Under the pieces are notes generated by a model. That model was not told the origin of the DNA and ran no database searches. It worked only from the letters and a program-made list of their open reading frames with translations. From contig CAKQYA010000012.1 of assembly GCA_934293005.1 (NCBI GenBank), positions 12,161 through 76,160 of the forward strand: a stretch of 64,000 nucleotides of DNA, written 5' to 3'. Positions 1 through 9,630 of this stretch are shown here, one piece after another; the stretch's first letter is position 1; each line of letters opens with the position of its first letter. Position numbers and translations under genes: made by a program. The DNA is from an uncultured Bacteroidaceae bacterium (GTDB lineage Bacteria; Bacteroidota; Bacteroidia; Bacteroidales; Bacteroidaceae).

Positions 1-401
1 ATCGCTGGCTTGTTTGAGATTTGGTCATGAAACTGCGCGCTCTCGCTGATGGTCGGCGGAATGCAGGGAGAAACGTCTTCTCCGTTCCTAACCATTTCTT
101 CTCCATACTTGACTATGGCCGGCGGAATGCATGGAGACGGGAAAGTGAGTTTTTATAATCAAGAGGAATGGGACGGATCAAGCACTTCGTCAAAATAGCG
201 GAGCAGGAATTGGCTATGCACTAAAGGTGCGTCCAAATCTAAAATGTTTGGACGCACCCCTACCCTATTTGTGTTTATCAAGGGTACGCGGTCAAAAACG
301 CGCGAATTTAAAAAAACAGCAAGCCTGCCCTATTTGTCAAACCTGCCCTATTTGTCAAACTTGTCCTATTTGTCAAACCTGCCCTATTTGTCAAGCCTTC
401 C
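1..401. other. Left-edge non-coding stretch
   Basis: No gene is supported here. The stretch holds a direct repeat (GGCGGAATGCA plus GGAGA, near 53-69 and 121-137), a 12-bp-stem hairpin at 226-258 (GGTGCGTCCAAA pairing with TTTGGACGCACC) with no T-tract directly after it, and the 18-bp tandem repeat at 323-412. A 49-codon open frame at 49-198 contains the direct repeat in frame (M-V-G-G-M-Q-G and M-A-G-G-M-H-G) but has no other coding signal. Confidence 0.4.
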
Positions 402-412
402 CTATTTGTATT
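323..412. repeat. 18-bp tandem repeat, about five units
   Basis: Units of the form CCTGCCCTATTTGTCAAA start at 323, 341, 359, 377 and 395; the last is degenerate and continues into TATTTATCAAGAGAACGC. A related unit (CCCTATTTGTGTTTATCAAGG) sits at about 262-283, so an older and larger duplication is likely. The array overlaps the stop codon and last codons of the TPR gene on the minus strand. The 18-bp period is a multiple of three, so both plus-strand frames stay open across it; the resulting peptides are low-complexity by-products. Confidence 0.85.
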
Positions 413-1682
413 TATCAAGAGAACGCAGCTCGCGACCTTTATTCAGTTTGAAATATGATTCCCTCAATCCCGTCAGCCACAGCTGAACATTGTTCTCATC
501 ATATTTTTTTGCGTTTTCATAATTGTAGCACGCTTTGGAATACAATGCCTCGATTTGTTTCTTTCGTTTAGCATATTCTGGATCTGACAGGGGCAGATTG
601 AATTTCATGTAAGCATCTTGCGCCTTTTCGAGATATATGTCACCAAGAGAGGAATACGACTCTGCATCGTCAGCTTCAAGTTCGAGACATTTCTCGAATG
701 ACACGATAGCTTCATCATCGCAGTCGAGCAAAAGCAGCTGCTTGCCCCTCATGTAATTGTAGTCACGGTTATCTGGATAGAGTTTGAGCATCTTGTCGAT
801 AATTTCAAGAGCCTGGTATTTTTCGTTGCAATCGGCATAAAAGCGCACAAGCGACATGAAGAAATATTCTGTCTCGGGATACAACTCAAATCCTCTTTGA
901 AGAAAAGCAAGCATGCTTGTTGAATCATTCATGGCAAGAGCCGACTTATACCCTATCTCGAGTATTTGCGATTTAACCATATTATCGTTCGCGCTTTCAG
1001 CAATATAGCGCATCACTCCTGAATAATTGCTTGATGCGTATGCGCTGAGCACAGCCAGGGTTGACAGAGCTACTGCATCATCAGGATCTTTGATGGAGAT
1101 TCCGCCTTCATCAGAATTGAACACCCCTGCATTTTTGGTGCTAAGGTACAAGTCGAGATATTTGAACGCATTCTTATAGTCTTTTTTGTTATAGAAATAT
1201 TTTCCTGCGTTAGCGACATTGTTTCTGTAACCAACAAGGGCATTGCCCATTTCTGACCTTAGTTTCACCTTGGCTTTCTTGCCTTCAGCTCGCAATTGTG
1301 CGGTTCTCGCTTGTTCGATGCTGTCGGCCTTCAGCGCTGTTTCATACATTTGATAGATGTAATTGAAGTATGTCACGGTGTCTGGCCGCTGATTGAGATA
1401 AATCTTGCGGTTTTCTTGTTTAATGAGTTCATTGAGGGCATTAACTTTATATGTGTACATCTTCGTGTCAGATGCAGCTTCCGCATGAGCATCCATCGCC
1501 TTGTCTATCTCTTGTTTTGCCTTGGCATAATCCTTCTGCTTGACATAAGCCCTGTATGTTTTCACAACGGTTGATTTTTTATATACTCCCGTTGGTCGTT
1601 TGTTGCCTGCCTGTTGGGCACACAAAGCCAATGGCATTATAGCCATAAAGACAACACACACGGACACACGACGTCTGGCCAT
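402..1682 (-). CDS. Secreted tetratricopeptide-repeat protein
   Basis: A 426-residue protein of unknown specific role. It starts with a signal peptide (M-A-R-R-R then a hydrophobic stretch ending L-C-A-Q-Q), so it probably acts in the periplasm or at the outer membrane. The second half has helical repeats with TPR signatures (for example near D-D-E-A-I-V-S-F-E-K-C-L-E-L-E and S-Y-S-S-L-G-D-I-Y-L-E). TPR proteins are protein-protein adaptors. The start at 1682 is preferred over an in-frame ATG at 1727 because it puts the arginine-rich signal-peptide N-terminus at the beginning. The stop lies inside the 18-bp tandem repeat, so the C-terminus may vary between strains. Followed on the same strand only by non-coding sequence. 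Confidence 0.8.
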   Translation of the reverse strand: MARRRVSVCVVFMAIMPLALCAQQAGNKRPTGVYKKSTVVKTYRAYVKQKDYAKAKQEIDKAMDAHAEAASDTKMYTYKVNALNELIKQENRKIYLNQRPDTVTYFNYIYQMYETALKADSIEQARTAQLRAEGKKAKVKLRSEMGNALVGYRNNVANAGKYFYNKKDYKNAFKYLDLYLSTKNAGVFNSDEGGISIKDPDDAVALSTLAVLSAYASSNYSGVMRYIAESANDNMVKSQILEIGYKSALAMNDSTSMLAFLQRGFELYPETEYFFMSLVRFYADCNEKYQALEIIDKMLKLYPDNRDYNYMRGKQLLLLDCDDEAIVSFEKCLELEADDAESYSSLGDIYLEKAQDAYMKFNLPLSDPEYAKRKKQIEALYSKACYNYENAKKYDENNVQLWLTGLRESYFKLNKGRELRSLDKYK

Positions 1683-1833
1683 GTGCAACAAACGCAAAAT
1701 AATGTATAAGAATGGGAATTGCATCATCTTTATAATGTAAATTGCATCACCCCATTTTCAGGGATGATGCAAATTGATAATATTTAATGATATGAGCCAA
1801 TTGGCTAACGACCAATAGTGTGACAACCAGCAC

Positions 1834-4401
1834 TTAGTTCAGCCACTTGACGTAGCAGAAATCTTGACGGTGTGGAAGGTCTGCATTTTTTGGATACATG
1901 CGGTAAGCCACCTTGAAGCTGCCTGCTGTTGGAATCACATGCGTGCCTTCGAATGTGTAAAGGTTGCCCTCGTGCTTTGTGACATTAAGCGGCTCTATCT
2001 GGCTGACGTGCTCGCAGCCATCCTCGTCCTTGTATACGGTGACGAGTTCGAGACCAATTGCATCGTCGAGGCCTTGTTCGTCAATGACATACTCAACATG
2101 ATACTTTCTTCCTGAGAGGATGTCTCCCTTGAGCATTTCTTCTTCTTTCTTGAAGGAAACAACGTGAATGCCGTCCCAACGTGAAGCCACAAGCTCTTTC
2201 CATGCTGCGATTTCTTTGACTTTCTTGAAGTTGTCGGCATAGAGAACCTTGCGACGCTCTGCGAGAGGTCCATAGAATTTTGTGAAGTAGTCATCAAGCT
2301 GACGCTTCATAGTGTAATGAGGCGCGATCTGAGCTATCGAATTCTTCACGGTCTGTATCCATCCTTCTGAGTAGCCTTTGGCATTGCGAGCGTAATAGAG
2401 CGGAAGGATTTCATTCTCGAGAAGAGAGTAGATAGTGGCTGCGTCGAGCTGATCCTGCTGTTCCTGGTTCTGGAATGTGCGCTTTTCTGTAAGAGCCCAT
2501 CCTGCGCCCTCGCGGTAGCCCTCAAGCCACCAGCCATCAAGCACAGAAAGGTTGACCACGCCATTCATGAGAGCCTTCTCGCCTGATGTGCCTGAAGCCT
2601 CGAGCGGACGCGTAGGTGTGTTCATCCAGATATCCACGCCTGTGACAAGACGGCGAGCCAGCTTCATGTCATAGTTCTCAAGGAAGATGATCTTGCCAAG
2701 GAACTCTGGGCGGCGGCTTATCTCATAAATCTTTTTGATGAGGCCCTGGCCTGCGCCATCAGCTGGGTGCGCTTTGCCTGCAAAAAGGAACTGCACAGGA
2801 TAGTTAGGGTTGTTGACAATCTTAGCAAGGCGATCGAGGTCGCTGAAAAGAAGGTGCGCACGCTTGTATGTAGCGAAACGGCGAGCGAATCCGATGGTGA
2901 GAGCATTAGGATTGATTTTCTCCACGATGGAAACGATACGAGAAGGGTCTCCCTGATGCTTGAGCCAGTCTTCCTGGAATGCCACCTTTATGTATTCGAT
3001 GAGCTTTGATTTCAAAGCCATGCGTGTGTTCCAGATTTCCTGATCAGGCACATTATATATAGACTCCCATATCTTCTGGTTAGACTGGTCTGCAAGGTGA
3101 GACTTGTCGAAATACTTTGCGTAGACAGACTTCCACTCAGAAGCAGTCCATGTTGGCATGTGAACACCGTTTGTCACATAACCCACATTTGAAAGTTCCT
3201 CTGGGAAATATCCCTTCCATATTCCATTGAACATTTCTCTTGACACCTTGCCATGAAGCCAGCTTACGCCGTTAACCCATGAGCATGTGTTGCATGCGAA
3301 TGTCGACATGCAGAAACGCTCGCCTTTGTCATCAGGATTGACACGGCCCATGCCGATGAATTCATCCCAGCTTATGCCAAGCTTTGATGGATACTGCGAC
3401 ATATATTTGCCGAAGAGAGCCTCGTCAAAGTAGTCGTGGCCTGCTGGCACAGGAGTGTGGACAGTATAGAGAGAAGATGTGCGAACAGCTTCAAGAGCCT
3501 CGTTGAATGTCATGCCGCTTTCAACGAACTCTACGAGACGCTGCACATTGGCCAATGCTGCGTGACCCTCGTTGCAATGTATGATATCCTTCTTGATTCC
3601 GAGCTTGTTGAGAAGGAGCACGCCGCCTATGCCTAAAAGAATTTCTTGCTTGATGCGGTTCTCCCAGTCGCCGCCATAGAGCGCGTGTGTTATTGGGCGG
3701 TCAAACTCTGAATTCATGTCGTTGTCCGTGTCAAGGAGGTAAAGTTTAACACGTCCTACATTCACACGCCAAACAAGCGCATGAACAGTATAATTGTTGT
3801 AAGGAACATCTACCACAATCTGATTGCCATTCTCATCAAGCTCTCGCTCGATAGGAAGTGTTGGGAACACCTGCGCTTCATAATTAGCCACTTGCTGACC
3901 TTCCATAGAGAGGGTCTGAGTGAAATAGCCATAGCGATAAAGGAATCCCACAGCGCAGAAATCTATGTTGGAATCGGAAGCCTCTTTGACATAGTCGCCT
4001 GCAAGGATTCCAAGACCTCCTGAGTAGATTTTAAGCACATGGCTGAGACCATACTCCATACAAAGATATGCTACAGATGGACGTTTCTTGTCTGGCTCGA
4101 CATCCATGTAAGCACGGAATTCTTTGTAGATGGCGTTTACTCGATCAACTATCTTCTTGTCAGAAGCAAGCTCTTCAAGCTTCTCATAGTTCATGCGGCT
4201 GAGGAAAAGAACAGGATTCTGCTGTACGTCATGCCACAACTTAGGATCCATATCATTGAATATGTGACCTACTTCGTTGTTCCAAGACCACCACATGTTG
4301 TGGGCTATTTCATTCAATGGTTCGAATGCAGCAGGAACGGATGACCTTACGCTAATCTCACGCCAGTTGGGTGTGTTTGCGTTACTTGCTTTAATTCTCA
4401 T
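1834..4401 (-). CDS. glgP: Alpha-glucan (glycogen) phosphorylase, GT35
   Basis: An 855-residue phosphorylase that would release glucose 1-phosphate from glycogen or maltodextrins in the cytoplasm, using pyridoxal phosphate. The N-terminus (about residues 15-70, N-M-W-W-S-W-N) matches the DUF3417 domain of the short alpha-glucan phosphorylase branch. The centre has the E-Y-G-L and S-G-G-L-G-I-L-A-G-D motifs, and the cofactor segment reads A-S-G-T-S-G-E-K-A-L-M-N-G, with the lysine as expected PLP anchor. It lies 180 bp downstream of the glycogen synthase on the same strand, giving a synthesis/breakdown pair probably read as one unit; no TAnnTTTG box was found in the gap. Confidence 0.93.
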   Translation of the reverse strand: MRIKASNANTPNWREISVRSSVPAAFEPLNEIAHNMWWSWNNEVGHIFNDMDPKLWHDVQQNPVLFLSRMNYEKLEELASDKKIVDRVNAIYKEFRAYMDVEPDKKRPSVAYLCMEYGLSHVLKIYSGGLGILAGDYVKEASDSNIDFCAVGFLYRYGYFTQTLSMEGQQVANYEAQVFPTLPIERELDENGNQIVVDVPYNNYTVHALVWRVNVGRVKLYLLDTDNDMNSEFDRPITHALYGGDWENRIKQEILLGIGGVLLLNKLGIKKDIIHCNEGHAALANVQRLVEFVESGMTFNEALEAVRTSSLYTVHTPVPAGHDYFDEALFGKYMSQYPSKLGISWDEFIGMGRVNPDDKGERFCMSTFACNTCSWVNGVSWLHGKVSREMFNGIWKGYFPEELSNVGYVTNGVHMPTWTASEWKSVYAKYFDKSHLADQSNQKIWESIYNVPDQEIWNTRMALKSKLIEYIKVAFQEDWLKHQGDPSRIVSIVEKINPNALTIGFARRFATYKRAHLLFSDLDRLAKIVNNPNYPVQFLFAGKAHPADGAGQGLIKKIYEISRRPEFLGKIIFLENYDMKLARRLVTGVDIWMNTPTRPLEASGTSGEKALMNGVVNLSVLDGWWLEGYREGAGWALTEKRTFQNQEQQDQLDAATIYSLLENEILPLYYARNAKGYSEGWIQTVKNSIAQIAPHYTMKRQLDDYFTKFYGPLAERRKVLYADNFKKVKEIAAWKELVASRWDGIHVVSFKKEEEMLKGDILSGRKYHVEYVIDEQGLDDAIGLELVTVYKDEDGCEHVSQIEPLNVTKHEGNLYTFEGTHVIPTAGSFKVAYRMYPKNADLPHRQDFCYVKWLN

Positions 4402-4581
4402 AAAACAATAGTTAGTTTTTATAATATAGTTAATTTTATAATTATCTCTGCATGAATCAATCTGAAGACAGCACCACTACCCTGCATTAAACATGTCCAT
4501 AACAACATACGCACTATGTTTATATCATGCATGCGTGACACATATTCTTAAGATTCAACACATTCAGACACACTTTCTAAA

Positions 4582-6252
4582 CTATCTCTTCAATCTCATA
4601 TTGCGCTTACCAAGTGCTTTGTCGTAGGCACGGTAATAATACTTTATGAAATGGCGCCAAAGGGCTTTCTCGGCTATCTTAGCCGCATTCCGACGCACCA
4701 GCGTGACTTGCTTCTTCTCCATCTTGGAGAATTTAAGAAGGGTGTCAACAATGCTGTCGCTGACCTCGTTGAAGTTGTAGTCGGAGCGATGAATGGTCTT
4801 AACGCCATCTTCAATCTGGCTTGCCCCTCCCTTTACTTCGTTGGCCCAGATTCCGAATCCGGCAAGGTCTGTGGTGACACATGGAACATGAAAGGCCACA
4901 GACTCAAGCGGCGTGTAGCCCCAAGGTTCGTAATAAGATGGGAACACCGTAATGTCAACACCTATGAGCAACTCATAATAATTGAGGTTGAAGATGCCGT
5001 CATTTCCATCAAGATAGCATGGGACAAAAACAAGCTTGACTTTGTCGGATGGACTATTATAGAAATTGAGCCAATTCAGCTGGCCAAGCACTTTGTCGTT
5101 TTCCGGTTCATATAATTCGTGTGTGACACGAGGGTCGCCATGAACTTCTTTATTTTTAGAGCCCACCTTCATTGCGTCGATAAGATCCTGTCTCGGTCCT
5201 TTAATCCATGCAGGCACCATGACAAATGCCAGCACCTCACGGTTAAGCTCTTGATTGTAGCGCAAGCGATTGACGGCGTCAACAAACACATTGATGCCCT
5301 TGTTTGAATACTCGTACCTTCCGCCAATGCTCACAATGAGCGTGTCTTCCGCAAGCTTTGTGCCAAGCAGCGTGCTTGCGACACGAAGCATCGAAGCGCG
5401 GGCCCTGCGGCGCAAAGTGTTGAATGTAGGCACAGGCGAAGGCACAAAATCATCTTCAAATCCATTGACAAGAACCTCATCAACAGATTTGTCCAAAAGC
5501 GCTTCACATTCCTTGGCCGTGATGTCGCTCACAGTGGTGAAGCAATCCACATTCCATGCTGCTTGCTTTTCCACACTATGCTTTGCTTGCACATTAAGTT
5601 CATCTGCCATTTGATCTCCGTTGTAATTCGAAAGATGATCATACAACGGTTTGCTGTTTCCTGCTATTGAGCGGCCTATGGTGGTAGCATGTGTCGTGAA
5701 AATAGTGGCCACTTCTGGCACATACTTATTTATGTAAAGCGCAGCGAGGCATGTTTGCCATTCGTGCGCCTGGAATATCACATTGTCTTTAGCTGAAAGG
5801 TTGTGATACCTGAAGAAGCTTTCGACAACTTTTCCTGCCGCCCATGAGAACATCATGCATTCGTCATAGTCACCATAAGCATTGAGCGAATTTACTTTGT
5901 AATTGTCCCATGCCCATTTGAAAATTTCATCGCGCGAATCAAAGAAAGGCTTGAAGTCAACCAATATTGCGACAGGTTCTCCTGGTATCTGCCAACGTCC
6001 AACACGAACACTAAGTCCATATTCCTTGCTGGCGTATTCTCTCCACCCGCTGAGCAGAGTCTTGGTCTCTCTAAACAAAGGATTCTTTTTCCCTGCCCAA
6101 AAATCAGGGCCAATAAAGTGAACCCTTCCTGGCATTTGTTCCTGAAGTGTTTTAGCACGTGTGGAAAGCACCGTGTAGATACCTCCCACCTTATTGCACA
6201 CCTCCCAACTGGATTCAAACACAAACTTGGGCACCGAATTTTTTTTAGCCAT
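4582..6252 (-). CDS. Glycogen synthase, eukaryote-like GT3 type
   Basis: A 556-residue glycosyltransferase expected to extend alpha-1,4-glucan chains from a nucleotide-glucose donor. The N-terminus (F-E-S-S-W-E-V-C-N-K-V-G-G-I-Y-T-V-L) and the C-terminal segment F-P-S-Y-Y-E-P-W-G-Y-T-P-L-E-S resemble the GT3 family (the fungal/animal glycogen synthase family), as is usual in Bacteroidetes, rather than classical bacterial GlgA (GT5). It is first in the minus-strand pair with the phosphorylase. A TAnnTTTG-type box on the minus strand (6294-6301) puts transcription start about 40 nt upstream. No symbol is given because glgA usually means the GT5 enzyme. Confidence 0.9.
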   Translation of the reverse strand: MAKKNSVPKFVFESSWEVCNKVGGIYTVLSTRAKTLQEQMPGRVHFIGPDFWAGKKNPLFRETKTLLSGWREYASKEYGLSVRVGRWQIPGEPVAILVDFKPFFDSRDEIFKWAWDNYKVNSLNAYGDYDECMMFSWAAGKVVESFFRYHNLSAKDNVIFQAHEWQTCLAALYINKYVPEVATIFTTHATTIGRSIAGNSKPLYDHLSNYNGDQMADELNVQAKHSVEKQAAWNVDCFTTVSDITAKECEALLDKSVDEVLVNGFEDDFVPSPVPTFNTLRRRARASMLRVASTLLGTKLAEDTLIVSIGGRYEYSNKGINVFVDAVNRLRYNQELNREVLAFVMVPAWIKGPRQDLIDAMKVGSKNKEVHGDPRVTHELYEPENDKVLGQLNWLNFYNSPSDKVKLVFVPCYLDGNDGIFNLNYYELLIGVDITVFPSYYEPWGYTPLESVAFHVPCVTTDLAGFGIWANEVKGGASQIEDGVKTIHRSDYNFNEVSDSIVDTLLKFSKMEKKQVTLVRRNAAKIAEKALWRHFIKYYYRAYDKALGKRNMRLKR

Positions 6253-6293
6253 AGAAAGTAAGTAATTTATTTCCTAAAAAATCTAATCTGATG

Positions 6294-6301
6294 CAAAGGT
6301 A
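6294..6301 (-). promoter_or_regulatory. Promoter -7 box for glycogen synthase
   Basis: On the minus strand the bases read TACCTTTG, an exact match to the Bacteroidetes sigma-ABfr -7 consensus TAnnTTTG. It lies 42 bp upstream of the glycogen synthase start. Confidence 0.7.
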
Positions 6302-6720
6302 TGATTTTTTAAATACATTTTTGCTATTTTGTCGAAAAAAAATAATACAAATGAATACTTTTTTGACTCCATGGACCCAACAAGTCACTTTCAAAACCAT
6401 TTTTTGCATATTGACAGTATACAAAAACATGTGAAGCGAATGAAAAAGGCCATGAAAATCATTCACTTTGCCAAATAAACGACGGAATGTTGCATTCTCA
6501 CAAACACAAACTGCAAATTGGAAAGGCAAGCCACCCTTCTGCAATACATTTGCCAACAAACTATCGGTAAATCGCCTACAAATAGAAAGTTACTCCATCG
6601 GCAAACGACAATGCAATTCAGAACCACAATGGTCATAATGTCGCATTCAAAATGTCATGAGAAAACCGGAGAAATGGATGCGCCTTTTCAAATTCACACA
6701 AAACAATTTACCAAGCAATC

Positions 6721-6763
6721 CCGAAGGCATCCCGAAGGCATCCCGAAGACATCCAAAGACATC
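6721..6763. repeat. 11-bp tandem repeat
   Basis: About four units of CCGAAGGCATC (6721, 6732, 6743, then a degenerate 10-bp copy at 6754). Confidence 0.75.
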
Positions 6764-6894
6764 CGAATCAATTCATTTTCCACTTTCAATCTCACCATAC
6801 AATACCATTGGGCAGACAACAAAAACACATGTGTCAATCATCAATAACATTCAGATATACGCCCGCTTCTCCGCAAGCAATGTCTGAAACATCA

Positions 6895-6959
6895 CTTCGC
6901 CATCCGCCAAACGGCTTGCGACCCTCCCTCAAGCCGGCACGGAGCAGCATTTGGTGAAG
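6895..6959. other. Nested inverted repeat, possible structured RNA element
   Basis: Outer arms CTTCGCCA (6895-6902) and TGGTGAAG (6952-6959) pair over 8 bp with one G-T; inner arms CGGCTTG (6912-6918) and CAAGCCG (6930-6936) pair perfectly over 7 bp. It is more GC-rich than its surroundings. No T-tract follows and it does not match a riboswitch that I recognise. It lies about 100 bp upstream of the ppiD promoter box, so it would not be in that transcript. Confidence 0.3.
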
Positions 6960-7061
6960 CAATAGCGGCCGCTCAGGCCTCAAAAACATTAGCACAACGA
7001 GAAAAACACATATTATAATTATTTTTTTAAGCTGCTATTTTACAGACTGAGATTTTTTTTG

Positions 7062-7069
7062 TAATTTTG
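7062..7069 (+). promoter_or_regulatory. Promoter -7 box for ppiD-like gene
   Basis: TAATTTTG matches the Bacteroidetes TAnnTTTG consensus. It is about 120 bp upstream of the start codon, so the mRNA has a leader of roughly 115 nt. Confidence 0.65.
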
Positions 7070-7191
7070 CATGAATTTGCGAAATGAACAGACACTCCTG
7101 TTGGAGCCACGCACATTCAGCATCTATTGCATAACCGCACACCATACCGATTGAAATAAAATAATAATTATAAAAACATCAAAACAAAAAA

Positions 7192-9342
7192 ATGGCAGCA
7201 TTACAAAAAATCAGGAGCAAGGGAGTACTCCTTGTTTCAATCATCGCCTTGGCACTATTCTTGTTTGTGGCAGGCGACTTGTTCAGAGGCCTTGAAAGCC
7301 TCTTTCACAGCAACAGCCAGCAAATTGGCGAAGTGAACGGTGAATCAGTCTCTGTGCAGGACTACCAGAAGATGGTGGACGACATGCAGAACTATTACGA
7401 GATTGCCACACAGAAAAGTTCTTTCAACGAAGACGAGCTCAACCGCATCAAAGACGAAGCATGGCAATCATATGTGCAGTCTCAGCTCATTGCCAAGGAA
7501 TGTGAAGAACTCGGCATAGCAGTAAGCGAGAGCGAGATTTCTGAAGTCATCAAGAGCGGTTACAGCCAGATGCTCCAAGTGCCTGTTTTCATGAACCAGC
7601 AGACACAACGCTACGATTTCTCCATGGTAAACGCATTCCTCACCGAATACCAAAAAATGAAGAAAGCTGGTTCGCAGATTCCTGATGCCTATGAAAAGAT
7701 CTACAAGTATTATCTCTTCGTTCAACGCCAGATTCACGACCAGCTTCTCACACAGAAGTACCAGGTCCTTCTCTCTCAGTCATTCCTGTCAAATCCAATA
7801 GAGGCCAAGATGGCGTTTGAGGGACGCTCAGAAGAAGCTGAGATCGTTCTTGCTTCAATCCCTGCTGCTTCAGTAAAGGATTCAGAAGTGAATGTGACAG
7901 ACGAAGACATCAAGTCAAAGTACGACGAGGACAAAGAACAATACAAGCAATACGTGGAGACACGCGACCTGAAGATTGTAGATGTTGCTGTCACAGCAAG
8001 CGAAGCTGACAAGGCTGCAGCCCTCAAGGACATGAAAGAAGCAGAAAGCAAACTGGCTGCGGCTTCAAACAACGCATCGGCTGGCAATGTTGTCCGTCAA
8101 GCATCATCGCTTGTTCAATATGCAGACATCTACAAGACCAAAAACGCATATCCTTCAATGATTGCATCAGCACTCGACTCGATGGCTGTCGGCTCAGTGG
8201 CCAATACCAAATATGACCCGATGACCAATTCGTTCTACACCTTCAAGCTGCTTGGCAAAGAGAACCAACCCGACTCCGTTCTCTTCCGTCAGATAGCCGT
8301 CATAGGCAAAGATGAAGCAGACATCTCCAAGAAGGCCGACAGCATCATGGCTGCAATCAGCAACGGCGCCAACTTCAAAGACATTGCAAAGAAATACAAC
8401 CAGCCTGGCGACTCAGCCTGGATCGCTTCTTCACAATTCGAGAACGCATCCATCGATGCCAACAACGCTGCTTTTGTCAGCACACTATTCTCAATGAATG
8501 CAGGCAGCAGCAAGAAGCTCACACTTGAAAACGGCGGCACAGCAATCCTTCAGGTGCTCAAAACCGCAAACAATGTTTCAAAATACAATGTGGCTGCTGT
8601 GGTTAAAGAACTCAAGTTCTCTGACGAAACATACAACAACGAGTACAACAAGTTCTCTACATTCGTTGCAGAAAACAAGACCTTGCAGCAAATCGAAGCT
8701 AACGCACCAAAGAACGGTTACGTCGTGCGCCCTATTGACGACATAACAACAGCCTCGCACAATATAGCAAACATACATGCCACTCGCGAAGCTCTGAAGT
8801 GGGTATTTGACGAGGCTAAAGTTGGCGACGTGTCACAGCTTTACGAATGTGGAAGCAACGACCACCTTCTCTTGGTTGCCCTCACAGGCATCAACAAGGA
8901 AGGCTACCGCCCTGTGGAAAAGGTGAAAGAATTCATCAAAGACGAGCTCATGACAGAAAAGAAAGTCGAGAAGATTTACGAAACTGTCAAGAACATCAAA
9001 AACATGGCCGATGCCACTAAAGCAAAGAACGCCGTTGTAGACACCATCAAGCATGTCACTTTCGCTGCGCCAACATTCGTGGCAGCAACAACGTCGTCAG
9101 AACCTATCATTGGCGCCGTATCCGCCAAGACAGCAAAAGGCTCATTCGCAGGTCCTGTCAAGGGCAACAACGGTGTGTACATGTTGCAGATCATCAGCAA
9201 GAATAAGAGCGCTGAGAAATTCGACAAGCAAGCCGAACAGAACTCCGCTGCTCAAACAAATTTCTCAATGGCATCCAACGCCATCATCAATTCACTTTAC
9301 CTTAAGGCAAACGTGAAAGACTGCCGATACAAATTCTTTTAA
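7192..9342 (+). CDS. ppiD: Membrane-anchored peptidyl-prolyl isomerase, PpiD/SurA-like
   Basis: A 716-residue periplasmic folding helper. One N-terminal membrane helix (about residues 11-28, V-L-L-V-S-I-I-A-L-A-L-F-L-F-V-A) anchors it in the inner membrane facing out, as in PpiD. A SurA_N-type chaperone region follows (residues about 40-220; V-N-G-E-S-V-S-V-Q-D-Y-Q), then one or two parvulin-like regions (about 340-460; R-Q-I-A-V-I-G-K-D-E-A-D-I-S-K-K-A-D-S-I) and a C-terminal helical part. Expected to catalyse proline cis/trans isomerisation and hold outer-membrane proteins during export. Transcribed alone: own promoter box upstream, hairpin terminator downstream. Confidence 0.88.
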   Translation: MAALQKIRSKGVLLVSIIALALFLFVAGDLFRGLESLFHSNSQQIGEVNGESVSVQDYQKMVDDMQNYYEIATQKSSFNEDELNRIKDEAWQSYVQSQLIAKECEELGIAVSESEISEVIKSGYSQMLQVPVFMNQQTQRYDFSMVNAFLTEYQKMKKAGSQIPDAYEKIYKYYLFVQRQIHDQLLTQKYQVLLSQSFLSNPIEAKMAFEGRSEEAEIVLASIPAASVKDSEVNVTDEDIKSKYDEDKEQYKQYVETRDLKIVDVAVTASEADKAAALKDMKEAESKLAAASNNASAGNVVRQASSLVQYADIYKTKNAYPSMIASALDSMAVGSVANTKYDPMTNSFYTFKLLGKENQPDSVLFRQIAVIGKDEADISKKADSIMAAISNGANFKDIAKKYNQPGDSAWIASSQFENASIDANNAAFVSTLFSMNAGSSKKLTLENGGTAILQVLKTANNVSKYNVAAVVKELKFSDETYNNEYNKFSTFVAENKTLQQIEANAPKNGYVVRPIDDITTASHNIANIHATREALKWVFDEAKVGDVSQLYECGSNDHLLLVALTGINKEGYRPVEKVKEFIKDELMTEKKVEKIYETVKNIKNMADATKAKNAVVDTIKHVTFAAPTFVAATTSSEPIIGAVSAKTAKGSFAGPVKGNNGVYMLQIISKNKSAEKFDKQAEQNSAAQTNFSMASNAIINSLYLKANVKDCRYKFF

Positions 9343-9485
9343 CCAGAAGCATCAAATATACATTATATATAATATATAATACATAAAGCTAAGGAACACC
9401 ACAATTATGATGTGAGAGCAGACCACTCATGATTTCCACATACAAAAATCAGGAGAAACGTCAAACACATCAGGCACAGAAAACT

Positions 9486-9524
9486 TGGGAATGCATTTCA
9501 TTGCGAATTGCATTCCCATTTTTA
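9486..9524 (+). terminator. Rho-independent terminator after ppiD
   Basis: Arms TGGGAATGCATTTC and GAATTGCATTCCCA pair over 14 bp with one mismatch, followed by a T-rich run. Confidence 0.75.
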
Positions 9525-9599
9525 TATAATAAATCATAAAATAAAGCCTTTTGAAGCACTTTTAGCCTGAAAACATTTGTATGCAATCAAAAAATAATA

Positions 9600-9607
9600 T
9601 ACATTTG
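9600..9607 (+). promoter_or_regulatory. Promoter -7 box
   Basis: TACATTTG matches TAnnTTTG, 23 bp upstream of the following small secreted protein gene. Confidence 0.65.
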
Positions 9608-9630
9608 CAAAATAAAAACCTAAAACGCGT

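Larger units (their letters stand above)
6304..7061. other. Long intergenic region between divergent glycogen synthase and ppiD
   Basis: About 760 bp without a convincing gene. It contains an 11-bp tandem repeat (6721-6763) and a GC-richer segment with nested inverted repeats (6895-6959). The rest is AT-rich and shows nothing recognisable; the open frames here have no coding features. Confidence 0.5.

Noticed and set aside
49..198. A 49-codon open frame at the left edge with an internal repeat
   Set aside because: The in-frame repeat is curious, but there is no promoter, ribosome site or homologue that I can recognise.
227..486. Two plus-strand frames across the 18-bp repeat
   Set aside because: They stay open only because the repeat period is a multiple of three; the peptides are simple repeats.
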